Shown: positions 10,816 through 22,673 of the stretch, piece after piece
Layout: the number at the start of each line of letters is the position of its first letter
Numbering within the stretch: position 1 is the stretch's first letter
From: Bacteroidales bacterium
Lineage (GTDB): Bacteria; Bacteroidota; Bacteroidia; Bacteroidales; UBA10428
Direction: 5' to 3'
Length of the DNA: 64,000 nt
NCBI GenBank assembly: GCA_016933335.1
Contig: JAFGBD010000004.1
Span: forward strand, 20,019-84,018
Notes under the pieces: generated by a model
Seen by the model: only the letters and a program-made list of their open reading frames with translations
Databases searched by the model: none
What the model was told of the DNA's origin: nothing
Translations under genes and position numbers: made by a program

Positions 10816-11790
10816 ATGATGGATTTCAGAACAAAAATTGACATACCTGCGAGCAAAGCCAAAATAGATCATACCACCGGAATCCTTTTAATGGGCTCCT
10901 GTTTTGCAGACAATATCGGATTAAGGTTAAAAGACCTGAAGTTCATGGTTGAACATAATCCGTTTGGTGTTCTTTTCAATCCGGTGTCTGTTCAGATTGG
11001 TCTGGAGATTCTCACAGAAAGGAGACTGTTTACTGAATCTGATCTGTACAGCTTTAACGGCAGGTGGATCAGTTTTAATCATTACACCATGTTTTCCGAT
11101 CCTGATCAGAGAACATGTCTTCAAAGAATCAATGATTCCATTGTTTCAGCGTCAGAATTCCTGTCAGATGCCCGGTTTCTTTTTATCACCTTTGGCACCG
11201 CATGGGTTTATGAGTTTCGCAAGACAGGTCAGATCGTGGCCAACTGCCATAAGATTCCTGCCGCTGAATTCAGGCGTTTTTTGCTGAATCCCGGGGATAT
11301 TGTTCATGCCTGTGATGTCCTGCTTGAAAAGCTAAACGCTTTCAATCCTGATCTGAATATTGTTTTCACTGTAAGTCCGATCCGTCACTGGAAAGACGGA
11401 GCGACAGGCAATCAGCTCAGCAAATCCATCCTGCTGGTTGCCATACATCATCTTGTTGAAAGGCATCGGAATGCACAGTATTTTCCTTCCTATGAGATAT
11501 TTATGGATGAGCTGCGTGACTACAGGTTTTATGACAAGGATATGATCCATCCCTCGGAAGCCGGCCTTGATTATGTTTGGGAAAGATTTACCGGTACCTT
11601 CATCTCGGGAGAATCAACCGGTATTATGAAGGAAGTTGAAGAGATCAGAAAAGCCAGGAACCACCGACCCGTTAATCATGATTCGGCCGGATTTCTTGAA
11701 TTCAGGAAGAAGATCCGGAAAAAGATTGACCTGCTGCATCAAAAATACCCGGGACTCAACCTTTCTGAAGAGACGGCATATTTTTCCTGA
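10816..11790 (+). CDS. GSCFA domain-containing protein
   Basis: LLMGSCFADNIGLRLKDLKF motif, FTVSPIRHWKDG, DMIHPSEAGLDYVWERF. Confidence 0.9.
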   Translation: MMDFRTKIDIPASKAKIDHTTGILLMGSCFADNIGLRLKDLKFMVEHNPFGVLFNPVSVQIGLEILTERRLFTESDLYSFNGRWISFNHYTMFSDPDQRTCLQRINDSIVSASEFLSDARFLFITFGTAWVYEFRKTGQIVANCHKIPAAEFRRFLLNPGDIVHACDVLLEKLNAFNPDLNIVFTVSPIRHWKDGATGNQLSKSILLVAIHHLVERHRNAQYFPSYEIFMDELRDYRFYDKDMIHPSEAGLDYVWERFTGTFISGESTGIMKEVEEIRKARNHRPVNHDSAGFLEFRKKIRKKIDLLHQKYPGLNLSEETAYFS

Positions 11791-11945
11791 GGCCGTTACC
11801 ATAAGCCTGACCTGTATGATACGGCAACAGGCATGGTTGTTTACCTGCCGGCAGCCATATGCCGGAAGATTTATTTGTTTAACATTATTTTGAAATAATT
11901 GAACAAAAGAACAGGAGTGCTGTTACTAGATTTAAAAATATAAAA

Positions 11946-14360
11946 ATGAAGAGATATCTGATATTGACTGCATGGATCATAATCACGGGGATCTTTTATA
12001 TGGCAAAAGCCCAGGAAGAGGGCAGCGGTATTATCGAAGGAAGGATTTACAACGCCAAAAACAATGAACCGATACCATTTGCCAGCATCATCATCTGGGG
12101 GACCAGCATCGGATCCATCAGCGATATGGACGGTAATTTTTTATTTACCGGCATCAGACCCGGTTTTGTTCAGCTGGCTGCCTCTTCCATCGGATTTGAA
12201 AGTTATATTTCACCGGAATTTCTGGTCACCAATGCCAAAAAGAGCTACATCGAGATAGCGTTGACAGAGGCCAATATTGCAATTGATGAGGTGGTGGTAA
12301 AGGCCTCTCCTTTCAGGAAGCAGGAAGAAAGTCCGGTATCACTGAGAAGGATAGGCATTTCAGAGATCGAAAAGAATCCCGGCGGTAACAGGGATATCTC
12401 CAAAGTGATACAGTCATTTCCGGGAGTGGCGTCAACACCGGCATACCGGAATGATGTGATCGTAAGGGGAGGAGGACCAAGTGAGAACCGTTTTTATCTC
12501 GACGGGGTGGAAATACCCAACCTGAATCATTTTGCCACCCAGGGAGCTTCGGGTGGCCCGGTAGGGATCATAAACGTTGACTTTATACGCGAAGTAAATT
12601 TTTATTCAGGGGCCTTTCCGGCAGATAAAGGAAATGCGCTCAGTTCAATCCTTGATTTCAGGCAGGTTGACGGCAACAGGGAAAAAACAAGGTTCAGAAG
12701 CACCATCGGGGCTTCCGATCTGGCTTTGACCCTTGATGGTCCTTTGGGCGACAGGACCTCCTATATTTTCTCTGCCAGAAGATCATATCTGCAACTGCTT
12801 TTTACTGTCCTGGAGCTGCCTTTTCTGCCTGCCTACAATGATTTTCAGTTCAAGATACGTTCAAGACTGAGCGATAAAAACGAGCTGACACTGATCGGCC
12901 TTGGGGCCATAGACCAGTTTGACCTTAACCTGAAGGCCAATGAGACGCCCGACCAGCGTTACATATTAAGTTATATCCCGGTTAATGAACAGTGGAATTA
13001 TACCATCGGAGCAGTTTACAAGCACTTTGGAAAAAACGGTTATGATACTTGGGTATTCAGCAGGAATTATCTGAACAACATCGCCTACAAGCATGAACAG
13101 AATAACACCGAATTACCACGGACCTTTAACTATTCATCGTGGGAATCTGAAAATAAATTCAGGTATGAACATAACAGCGAAACAGAGAATAACTATAAGA
13201 TCAACTACGGGATCAATGCCGAATATGCCAGGTATAACAATCAGACTTACAGGCAGCTTTTTATTTCCGATTCGCTGGCTGACATAAACTACGATACCAG
13301 TCTGGATATGTTTAATTACGGATTATTCGGACAGGTCAGCAGGAAGTATTTAAAAAACAGGTTGTCTCTTTCAGCAGGCATCAGGTTTGACGGGAGCACC
13401 TATTCAAAAGAAATGTCCAACCCGGTAAAGACTTTTTCACCCAGGATTTCTGCCTCATATGCATTATCAGAAAAAATATCGGCGAATTTCAGTACCGGAA
13501 GATTTTATCAGCGTCCTCCTTACACTGCGCTGGGTTATTCCGATAACCAGGGTATTCTTGTTAATAAGAAAAACGGGATTACTTACATATCTGCCGATCA
13601 GGTTGTTGCCGGTATTGATTTCAATCCTGATGAAAGATCGAAGATCAGCATTGAAGGGTTTATCAAATCCTACAATAATTATCCTTTTTCGGTGAATGAT
13701 TCGGTAGCATTAGCCAGCAAAGGTGCGGATTTCGGTACATACGGCGATGAGGAGCTGATCCCGGCAGGACAGGGAAGGGCTTATGGACTGGAGGTATTCG
13801 GCAGAGCGCTTGACCTGAAAGGATTCAATGTCATATTTTCATATACGCTGGTGTGGAGTGAATTTAAGAATACCGGACTTGCATCGGCTGACCGCGGGTA
13901 TATACCTACCTCGTGGGACAACAGGCATCTTTTCAACCTTACCGCCACACGCAGTTTTAAAAAAAACTGGGATGTCGGCTTTAAGTGGAGATATATCGGG
14001 GCAGCTCCTTATACACCCTATGATTATGAGAAGTCTTCCATTCAGGCTGCGTGGGACGCAACAGGCGGGCCATATCTTGATTATTCAAGATTCAATACCC
14101 TGAGACTGAAGCCTTTTCACCAGCTTGATGTGAGGGTTGACAAACAATACTATTTTAGTAAATGGTCGCTTATGTTATATGTCGATATTCAGAATCTGTA
14201 TAACTTCAAGGGTTATGAGCCGGACAGGCTTGTCAGGGCGTCGATTGTAAATCCTGAAGTCAATGACGATGAAGGTAACGGATTATACAGGCTGACATAT
14301 ATACCTTCGGACGGAAGCGGAACCATACTGCCCACTATAGGGATCATGATTGAATTTTAA
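11946..14360 (+). CDS. TonB-dependent receptor with carboxypeptidase-regulatory-like N-terminal domain
   Basis: Signal peptide, GIIEGRIYNAKNNEPIPFASIIIWGT, plug domain (VIVRGGGPSENRFYLDGVEIPNLNHF), beta-barrel C-terminus ending in aromatic F. Confidence 0.93.
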   Translation: MKRYLILTAWIIITGIFYMAKAQEEGSGIIEGRIYNAKNNEPIPFASIIIWGTSIGSISDMDGNFLFTGIRPGFVQLAASSIGFESYISPEFLVTNAKKSYIEIALTEANIAIDEVVVKASPFRKQEESPVSLRRIGISEIEKNPGGNRDISKVIQSFPGVASTPAYRNDVIVRGGGPSENRFYLDGVEIPNLNHFATQGASGGPVGIINVDFIREVNFYSGAFPADKGNALSSILDFRQVDGNREKTRFRSTIGASDLALTLDGPLGDRTSYIFSARRSYLQLLFTVLELPFLPAYNDFQFKIRSRLSDKNELTLIGLGAIDQFDLNLKANETPDQRYILSYIPVNEQWNYTIGAVYKHFGKNGYDTWVFSRNYLNNIAYKHEQNNTELPRTFNYSSWESENKFRYEHNSETENNYKINYGINAEYARYNNQTYRQLFISDSLADINYDTSLDMFNYGLFGQVSRKYLKNRLSLSAGIRFDGSTYSKEMSNPVKTFSPRISASYALSEKISANFSTGRFYQRPPYTALGYSDNQGILVNKKNGITYISADQVVAGIDFNPDERSKISIEGFIKSYNNYPFSVNDSVALASKGADFGTYGDEELIPAGQGRAYGLEVFGRALDLKGFNVIFSYTLVWSEFKNTGLASADRGYIPTSWDNRHLFNLTATRSFKKNWDVGFKWRYIGAAPYTPYDYEKSSIQAAWDATGGPYLDYSRFNTLRLKPFHQLDVRVDKQYYFSKWSLMLYVDIQNLYNFKGYEPDRLVRASIVNPEVNDDEGNGLYRLTYIPSDGSGTILPTIGIMIEF

Positions 14361-14370
14361 TTGATATGAT

Positions 14371-15159
14371 ATGATGAAAAGAACCATTTTATTGATACTT
14401 GTTATCGCAGCTGTACCGGCAATGATCATCAATTCGTGCCGTTCCGGACGGATTGGTGTGCAGACTGCCGGCGTTGACACCATATACACCATTCAGGACA
14501 GAGAGGGTTATCCGGTCGAGTTTCATTTTATAAAGGGCAGTAAACACAATTACCCTTTGATGGCTTTATGGATAACAGATACAGGTAACAATTATTTACA
14601 GACTCTGTATGTTGCCGAATCTGTAGCCAAAGGTGTCTTTAAGCACGGAGAGACATCAACCGGAAAATGGATGCCCGGACCAATCAGACGTCCGGCAGCT
14701 TTACCGGTCTGGGCGCACAGCAGGGGCGTTCCGGAAGAAGACAGTCTCTTTATACCAACCGTTCATACACCCATTGCTGATGCATATACCGGTGCCACCC
14801 CGTTGAATCATTTTGTGATATTTTCCAGGATTCCGGACACCACGAATCACATCTTCAATGTTTATTTTGAAATTAACCAGAGCTGGGACTGGAACGAGTA
14901 CTGGACCAACAACAAATTCCCGGATGATGAGGATTACAAAACCTCCTGCCAGCCTTCACTGGTATATTTTACTCAGATCGATGTGAAAAGCAGTCAGGGT
15001 GTTTATGATCTGAAGTTAATCGGTCACGGGCATTATTCGGGGGATGACGGGAAGATATATCCTGATTTAAGCACTTTCACTACTGCCCTGGAAATCACAA
15101 AAAGGGCTTATGTCGTATTGAAGGAGGCAGAGGGACCAGTTCCTTTAAATCACCAGTGA
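14371..15159 (+). CDS. Secreted lipoprotein, DUF2271-like
   Basis: Lipobox-like IINSC; RPAALPVWAHSRG; directly downstream of the TonB receptor (10-bp gap). Confidence 0.55.
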   Translation: MMKRTILLILVIAAVPAMIINSCRSGRIGVQTAGVDTIYTIQDREGYPVEFHFIKGSKHNYPLMALWITDTGNNYLQTLYVAESVAKGVFKHGETSTGKWMPGPIRRPAALPVWAHSRGVPEEDSLFIPTVHTPIADAYTGATPLNHFVIFSRIPDTTNHIFNVYFEINQSWDWNEYWTNNKFPDDEDYKTSCQPSLVYFTQIDVKSSQGVYDLKLIGHGHYSGDDGKIYPDLSTFTTALEITKRAYVVLKEAEGPVPLNHQ

Positions 15160-15231
15160 TTCTGCATGCACATGTCAAACTGTCCGGCAGAATCTGCATA
15201 TACTGTTCAACATCTTCAGCATATCCTGTAA

Positions 15232-16068
15232 TCACACTTCATTATTTTCAACACAATGATTGTTGTATTTGCCGGGGGCCAGGTCGCTTAACTTCTTGAT
15301 GATTCCCCTTTCGGAGGATTTGATGAATGATACGATCTCTTCCCTCATCTGCGACTGTCTGATGTTTTTTTCAATGTATTCAATGGCCTGAGATGTATTG
15401 TACTTTTCCTGGTAGAGAATCCTGTATATGTGATGTATGTCGTCAATCATCTCTTTGGAGAAACCCCGTCTTTTCAGTCCGACATAATTGATACCCTGGT
15501 AGACCACCGGAATGCCTGCTGCTTTCAGGAAAGGAGGAACATCTGAAAGAACACCGCTCATCCCGGATATCATCACGTGTTTTCCTATTCTGCAAAACTG
15601 GTGTATGCTGGACATACCTCCAATGACGGTGAAATCATCTATTTCAACTTCGCCTGCTATCTGAACCCCGTTGGATATGATGCAGTTATCTCGCAGTATG
15701 CAATCGTGTGCAATATGGACATAAGCCATCAGAAGGCAGTTATTCCCTATTTTTGTGATACCTTTTGAGGCTGTTCCCCTGTTTACAGTAACTGATTCAC
15801 GTATCACAGAGTTGTCGCCGATTTCAACAAAAGATTTTTCACCTTTGAATTTCAGGTCCTGAGGGACAGCAGCGATGACTGCTCCGGGAAATACCTTGCA
15901 GTTCCTGCCCAGTCTTGTGCCTTCATATATTATGGCATTGGAGCCAATCCATGACCCGTCACCCACGATAACACCCTTGTCTATTCTGGCAAATGATTCG
16001 ATGGTTACATTAATACCAATGGAGGCATCAGGATGGATTTCGGCCTGCGGAGATATCTGATCATTCAT
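15232..16068 (-). CDS. lpxA: UDP-N-acetylglucosamine O-acyltransferase, second LpxA paralog
   Basis: Full-length 278 aa with AHDC catalytic region, IHQFCRIGKHVM, VGLKRRGFSKEMI; similar to the 1..256 fragment. Confidence 0.9.
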   Translation of the reverse strand: MNDQISPQAEIHPDASIGINVTIESFARIDKGVIVGDGSWIGSNAIIYEGTRLGRNCKVFPGAVIAAVPQDLKFKGEKSFVEIGDNSVIRESVTVNRGTASKGITKIGNNCLLMAYVHIAHDCILRDNCIISNGVQIAGEVEIDDFTVIGGMSSIHQFCRIGKHVMISGMSGVLSDVPPFLKAAGIPVVYQGINYVGLKRRGFSKEMIDDIHHIYRILYQEKYNTSQAIEYIEKNIRQSQMREEIVSFIKSSERGIIKKLSDLAPGKYNNHCVENNEV

Positions 16069-16178
16069 TGCGAAATATTTACAGCCTGAAAAATTATTAA
16101 AAATAATTGAAACAGACTGAGAGATATATCATTAATTGTTAACCGGTATGATGAAGAAATGAACTGTTATACTGCATT

Positions 16179-16970
16179 TCATCCGCCAGTCCAGCGATTT
16201 CTGATCCTCACCAGATCCTCCGGTGTATCTATTCCTATGCTATCATATTCTGTAACATCCAGTTTTATCCTAAATCCGTTTTCAATCCAGCGGAGTTGTT
16301 CAAGCGACTCAGCAACCTCAAGCTCTGAAGGAGGTAATTTTGTAATCCGGGCAAGAATATCTTTTTTATATGCATATATTCCGATGTGAAGGTAGAAACA
16401 GTGATTTGATATCCAATCGTCCTGTTTTTCAACGTTCCTGAGAAAAGGGATAACTGCCCTGCTGAAATAGATGGCATGACCTTTTTTATCAGCTATCACT
16501 TTGACCTTGTTCGGGTCAAACAATTCATCTTTGTTTGTAAAAGGTTTGACAAGTGTGGCAATGCAGTCATCAGGACCTGCAAAACATGTCATCAGTTTTT
16601 TTATTTGTGCGGGCTGAATAAAAGGTTCGTCTCCCTGGATGTTTATAACAATATCATAACCTGTGTTTTCTGCTGATTCGATGGTTTTTATTGCTTCGGC
16701 GCATCTGTCTGTTCCGCTTTTATGATCTGCAGAGGTAAGCACAACTTTTCCTCCGAACTGTTCCACTGCATGGTATATACGTTGGTCGTCCGTTGCCACG
16801 TAAACATGATCGAGGCTTTTGCTGGCCTGTTCATACACACGTTCAATCATCATTTTCCCGGCTATCATGGCAAGAGCTTTTCCCGGGAATCTTGTTGAGG
16901 CATACCTGGCCGGGATAATTCCTATATATTTCAGTTTATTGTTCATGATCTCAGGAGACAATGCCATCAA
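16179..16970 (-). CDS. kdsB: 3-deoxy-manno-octulosonate cytidylyltransferase
   Basis: IIPARYASTRFPGKAL, INIQGDEPFIQP, AVIPFLR, GIYAYKKDIL. Confidence 0.96.
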   Translation of the reverse strand: MMALSPEIMNNKLKYIGIIPARYASTRFPGKALAMIAGKMMIERVYEQASKSLDHVYVATDDQRIYHAVEQFGGKVVLTSADHKSGTDRCAEAIKTIESAENTGYDIVINIQGDEPFIQPAQIKKLMTCFAGPDDCIATLVKPFTNKDELFDPNKVKVIADKKGHAIYFSRAVIPFLRNVEKQDDWISNHCFYLHIGIYAYKKDILARITKLPPSELEVAESLEQLRWIENGFRIKLDVTEYDSIGIDTPEDLVRIRNRWTGG

Positions 16971-17140
16971 ATAATCATGATTTTCAATACTATTTCGTTT
17001 GTAACTTCGTATTTGGATAGGTGCAATTTATGTAAAAAACTTATATTATTGTAATTTTGTCATACAATTGACAAAAATTCATATTTTTAAGAAATCAATC
17101 TTTGATGAAGCGGTTGAGATAGTACTTTTTACTGATTTTT

Positions 17141-18367
17141 ATGGATGTTCAGTCGATCAAACAACGTTTTGGAATAATAGGAAATTCTCCTGCACTTAAC
17201 AGGGCAATAGATGTTGCCCTGCAGGTTGCACGTGCTGATTTATCGGTATTGATTACAGGAGAGAGCGGCGTGGGTAAAGAGGTCTTTCCGCAGATTATTC
17301 ATCAATACAGCAGCCGGAAACACGGGACATACATTGCGGTAAACTGTGGCGCCATTCCCGAAGGTACCATTGATTCAGAGCTTTTTGGCCATGAAAAGGG
17401 ATCCTTTACGGGAGCCTATGACAGCCGCAAGGGGTATTTCGAGGTAGCAAACGGGGGTACTATCTTTCTCGATGAGGTAGCCGAGCTTCCTCTTTCTACC
17501 CAGGTCAGGCTTCTCAGGGTACTGGAAACAGGAGAGTTTTTAAAGGTGGGATCTTCAAAGGTCATAAAGACCAATGTCAGGGTTATTGCCGCCACAAATG
17601 TGGATATACAGCAAACCATACAGCAGGGAAAGTTCCGTGAAGATCTTTTTTACAGGCTGAATACAGTGCCCATTGACATTCCTGCGCTCAGGGAAAGGAA
17701 AGAGGATATTCCCATACTGTTCCGCAAATTTTCGCTTGATTTTGCCGAGCGGAACAGGATGCCTGCCATCATGCTCACAGAAGATGCCATGCAAATACTC
17801 ATGAATTACCGGTGGCCTGGTAATATCAGGCAATTAAAGAACATTACCGAACAGATATCCGTCATAGAACAGAACAGGGAGATCACGGCCGATATTATGA
17901 GAACTTATCTTCCCGATTACTATGAGTCAAAGCTTCCGGCATTATTTGATGCGGTTGATCAGAAAACCTTTGCAAACGAAAGGGAAATATTATATAAAAT
18001 ACTGTTTGATCTGAAAACCGATGTCACCGATTTAAAAAAACTGGTATTGGATATCATGCAGAAAGGTAAGGGCGGAATTGAAATTCATGAGGACAATGCA
18101 AGGCTGATCAAAAAGTTGTATGACATTTCGGAACCAGTGGAAGAAGATGGTATGACATCACGGAAAATTGATATCGGAAAAATGGAGGTGAAAGATATAC
18201 AGGATACTGAAGAGATTGTTGAGGAATCCTTATCACTTGAAGAAAAAGAAAAGGAGCTTATAAAGAAGGCACTTGACAAGCATAACGGAAAGAGAAAATA
18301 TGCTGCCGGTGAGCTTGGTATCTCTGAGAGAACATTGTACAGGAAAATCAAGGAATATAATATCTGA
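17141..18367 (+). CDS. Sigma-54 interacting AAA+ transcriptional activator (no receiver domain)
   Basis: Walker A GESGVGKE, GSFTGA loop, Walker B GGTIFLDEVAELP, YRWPGNIRQLKN, C-terminal Fis-type HTH. Confidence 0.95.
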   Translation: MDVQSIKQRFGIIGNSPALNRAIDVALQVARADLSVLITGESGVGKEVFPQIIHQYSSRKHGTYIAVNCGAIPEGTIDSELFGHEKGSFTGAYDSRKGYFEVANGGTIFLDEVAELPLSTQVRLLRVLETGEFLKVGSSKVIKTNVRVIAATNVDIQQTIQQGKFREDLFYRLNTVPIDIPALRERKEDIPILFRKFSLDFAERNRMPAIMLTEDAMQILMNYRWPGNIRQLKNITEQISVIEQNREITADIMRTYLPDYYESKLPALFDAVDQKTFANEREILYKILFDLKTDVTDLKKLVLDIMQKGKGGIEIHEDNARLIKKLYDISEPVEEDGMTSRKIDIGKMEVKDIQDTEEIVEESLSLEEKEKELIKKALDKHNGKRKYAAGELGISERTLYRKIKEYNI

Positions 18368-18390
18368 TCATGAGGCGAATACATGAAGTC

Positions 18391-18903
18391 ATGAAAAAAG
18401 TAATCACATATATTGTCATTTTCATATTGCTGATATCTCTGTATTCCTGCTTTACGATGAAGTACTCCACCACCGGTGCATCCATTCCGGTTGAGGCCAA
18501 AACAGTGTCGGTGCAGTTTTTTGAGAACAGGGCCCCGCTTGTTGATGCCACACTAAGCCAGCAGCTTACCGATGCGCTTAAAGATTATATCCAGGCAAAT
18601 TCGAAGCTGATCCTGGTAAACGGTATCGGAGAACTTGATTTTGAAGGTGAAATAACAGGGTATGATTCGCGTCCCACCTCTATTTCAGCAGGTGATATTG
18701 CTGCCAACAGCAGGTTTACAATAACTTTGAATGTGAGGTATACCAATACGTTCGACTCATCCAAGGACTGGGAAATGAGCTTCAGCAGGTTTGAGGAATA
18801 TCCTTATGACCAGTCGTTTGAAGAAGCCCAGGCTGCCTATACAGAAGATATTCTAAAGCTGCTGATCGAAGATATATATAATAAAGCATTTGTCAACTGG
18901 TAG
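18391..18903 (+). CDS. lptE: LptE-like LPS-assembly lipoprotein
   Basis: Lipobox ISLYSC, SIPVEAKTVSVQFFENRAPLVDATLSQQLTDALKDYI; lies between the sigma-54 activator and secG. Confidence 0.8.
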   Translation: MKKVITYIVIFILLISLYSCFTMKYSTTGASIPVEAKTVSVQFFENRAPLVDATLSQQLTDALKDYIQANSKLILVNGIGELDFEGEITGYDSRPTSISAGDIAANSRFTITLNVRYTNTFDSSKDWEMSFSRFEEYPYDQSFEEAQAAYTEDILKLLIEDIYNKAFVNW

Positions 18904-18912
18904 AACCGGTGC

Positions 18913-20004
18913 ATGATGAATAAGGCTGATTTATCAAAATACCTGAAGAATCCGGGGGATCTGGATAGCCAGACCCTGGGGGAGTTGAATCTGCTGAAGG
19001 ATGAATTCCCTTATTTCCAGACAGCTCACCTTCTGGCTACAAAAAATCATCATAATGTCAGCAGTAGCGATTTTGACAGGACACTCCATCTGGCCGCGGC
19101 ATATGTTTCAGATCGTCGTGTGCTGTATGATTTATTGTATAATCCGGGTCTTGTCTCTGTCCGGCTGGAAAAGGACAGGGCTGATATTTCAGGAAGCAGA
19201 ATAATAAAAGACAGCCTGAAAGAAAATATTTCAGCGACGCTTAACAGCCAGGTCCGGAATATGAAAGATTTTGATGATGATCAGAAGGAATTGATACCTG
19301 AAGTAGCCATTGATGTGAGAAAAGAATATGGGGAGGGTATCGAGCTTGATGATACTGATTTCAGCATCAGGCTTTCGCACGGCAGGGAAGATGACCATGA
19401 AAAGGAATCTGCAGAAAGGATAATAACTGTTGAAGAAGAGAAAAGGCATATCCCGGTTGAAGAGGATCCGGAAATCCTCGAACTGGAAGATCATTTATCT
19501 GTTTTGCCGGATGGTTGTACAGAAGAGGAAGCCTTTGGTGCGGCCGGAGATACGAAAGATCTGCCGGGAGAGACAGGTATGATTGATACGGGGCAGGATG
19601 AGCCCATCGAGTTTGATCTCGAAGAACGTGTCATCACAGATACAGATAAAGAAACAGAAAAACCGTTATTCGTAAATGGTTCTCCGGAAGAAAGCGGATC
19701 AGAGCAACGCACCGTCACCGGCAGCAGGGATTCAGATGTTGACCTGATAGAAAAATTCATCAGAAAAGGATCAGGGAAGATCTTACCGAAAGAGAACCAC
19801 AATGAACTCATCGACATCTCTGAAGAAAGTGTGAAGGAGCATGAGGGATATATTACCGATACCCTTGCAAAGATCTATATAAAACAAGGTTATTATTCGA
19901 AAGCCATTTTTGCTTACGAAAAATTAATTTTGAAATTTCCCGAAAAAAGTAGTTACTTTGCAGCTCAGATCGAAGAGATAAAAACAATAATCAGGAATCT
20001 ATAA
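18913..20004 (+). CDS. Conserved hypothetical protein, C-terminal TPR-like
   Basis: Acidic linker; C-terminal TDTLAKIYIKQGYYSKAIFAYEKLILKFPEKSSYFAAQIEEI. Confidence 0.75.
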   Translation: MMNKADLSKYLKNPGDLDSQTLGELNLLKDEFPYFQTAHLLATKNHHNVSSSDFDRTLHLAAAYVSDRRVLYDLLYNPGLVSVRLEKDRADISGSRIIKDSLKENISATLNSQVRNMKDFDDDQKELIPEVAIDVRKEYGEGIELDDTDFSIRLSHGREDDHEKESAERIITVEEEKRHIPVEEDPEILELEDHLSVLPDGCTEEEAFGAAGDTKDLPGETGMIDTGQDEPIEFDLEERVITDTDKETEKPLFVNGSPEESGSEQRTVTGSRDSDVDLIEKFIRKGSGKILPKENHNELIDISEESVKEHEGYITDTLAKIYIKQGYYSKAIFAYEKLILKFPEKSSYFAAQIEEIKTIIRNL

Positions 20005-20015
20005 TTCAGGATAAT

Positions 20016-20369
20016 ATGTACAACGTTATCGCCGTATTGATACTCATTGTTTGCGTTTTGTTAATTCTCATTGTGCTGGTGCAGAACTCCAAGGGAGGTG
20101 GTCTGGCTGCTAATTTTTCCGCTGCCAACCAGATAATGGGAGCAAGAAGATCCGCGGATTTTCTGGAAAAAGCAACATGGACACTGGCATCTACGCTTCT
20201 TGTATTAAGCCTTCTTGCGAGTATTGCCATTCCAAAGGCAAAAGAGGAAAATGCGAAATCCCTGATCGAAGATCAGCTTGAAAATGCCATTGATCCGGAA
20301 CGGTTGCCCGCTTTTCCGACAACAACCCCGGAACAGGTTGAAGACGAGTCAGGAAGCAGCGAAGAGTAA
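20016..20369 (+). CDS. secG: Preprotein translocase subunit SecG
   Basis: LLILIVLVQNSKGGGLAANFSAANQIMGARRSADFLEKATW. Confidence 0.95.
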   Translation: MYNVIAVLILIVCVLLILIVLVQNSKGGGLAANFSAANQIMGARRSADFLEKATWTLASTLLVLSLLASIAIPKAKEENAKSLIEDQLENAIDPERLPAFPTTTPEQVEDESGSSEE

Positions 20370-20397
20370 TCAGAGGTATCTTTTAACTCCATACATG

Positions 20398-20436
20398 AAA
20401 AAATGTCAGTTTGTCATGCATGCTGGCATTTTTTTT
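20398..20436 (+). terminator. Rho-independent terminator after secG
   Basis: AAAAAATGTCAG...CTGGCATTTTTTTT stem (one G-U) with T-run. Confidence 0.7.
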
Positions 20437-20655
20437 AGTTCCGGGATATGCCAGGCAAAATCTGTGGTTATAAATCACGTTATCAATAACATAGATAACA
20501 AGTAACCGGTATCATTCCGGTTACCCGAATATCAGTGATGACTGAAATTTTGTCGTCAGATTAGCTGGAATAAATGTAAATAATGATTTGGCATAAATTA
20601 TGATAGCTTCCTGACAGAAAATTAAACATGTTTAACCTTTAAAACATAAAAAAGT

Positions 20656-20934
20656 ATGTCTGAACTTAAAATTAAGCCCCTTGCTGACAGGGTGGTTATT
20701 GAACCAAAAGAGGCAGAAGAAAAAACTGCCAGTGGCATTATTATACCTGACTCTGCTAAAGAAAAACCTCAGAAAGGAAAAGTCGTTGCTACCGGTCCGG
20801 GAACGAAAGACGAAAAGATGGAGGTGAAGGCCGGTGATATTGTATTATACGGAAAATATGCAGGAACTGAGATATCAATCGATAATAAGGAATACCTGAT
20901 CATGAGACAATCAGACATCCTTGCGATTATTTAA
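20656..20934 (+). CDS. groES: Co-chaperonin GroES
   Basis: [44 protein letters not shown]. Confidence 0.98.
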   Translation: MSELKIKPLADRVVIEPKEAEEKTASGIIIPDSAKEKPQKGKVVATGPGTKDEKMEVKAGDIVLYGKYAGTEISIDNKEYLIMRQSDILAII

Positions 20935-20966
20935 CCTTAAAAAGAAGTAATCAATAAAATCTATAA

Positions 20967-22604
<1,638 letters not shown>

Positions 22605-22624
22605 TACAATCCATGATATATTTC

Positions 22625-22657
22625 AACCCCTTTCCGTTTACGGGAAGGGGTTTTTTT
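22625..22657 (+). terminator. Rho-independent terminator after groEL
   Basis: AACCCCTTTCCG-TTTA-CGGGAAGGGGTT stem (one G-U) followed by TTTTT. Confidence 0.85.
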
Positions 22658-22673
22658 CGTGTTCCTGTCCGCA

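Noticed and set aside
20575-20610. TTGGCATAAATTATGATA upstream of groES as a sigma-54 (-24/-12) promoter
   Set aside because: The -12 half (TTGC) is absent; only a weak -24-like match.
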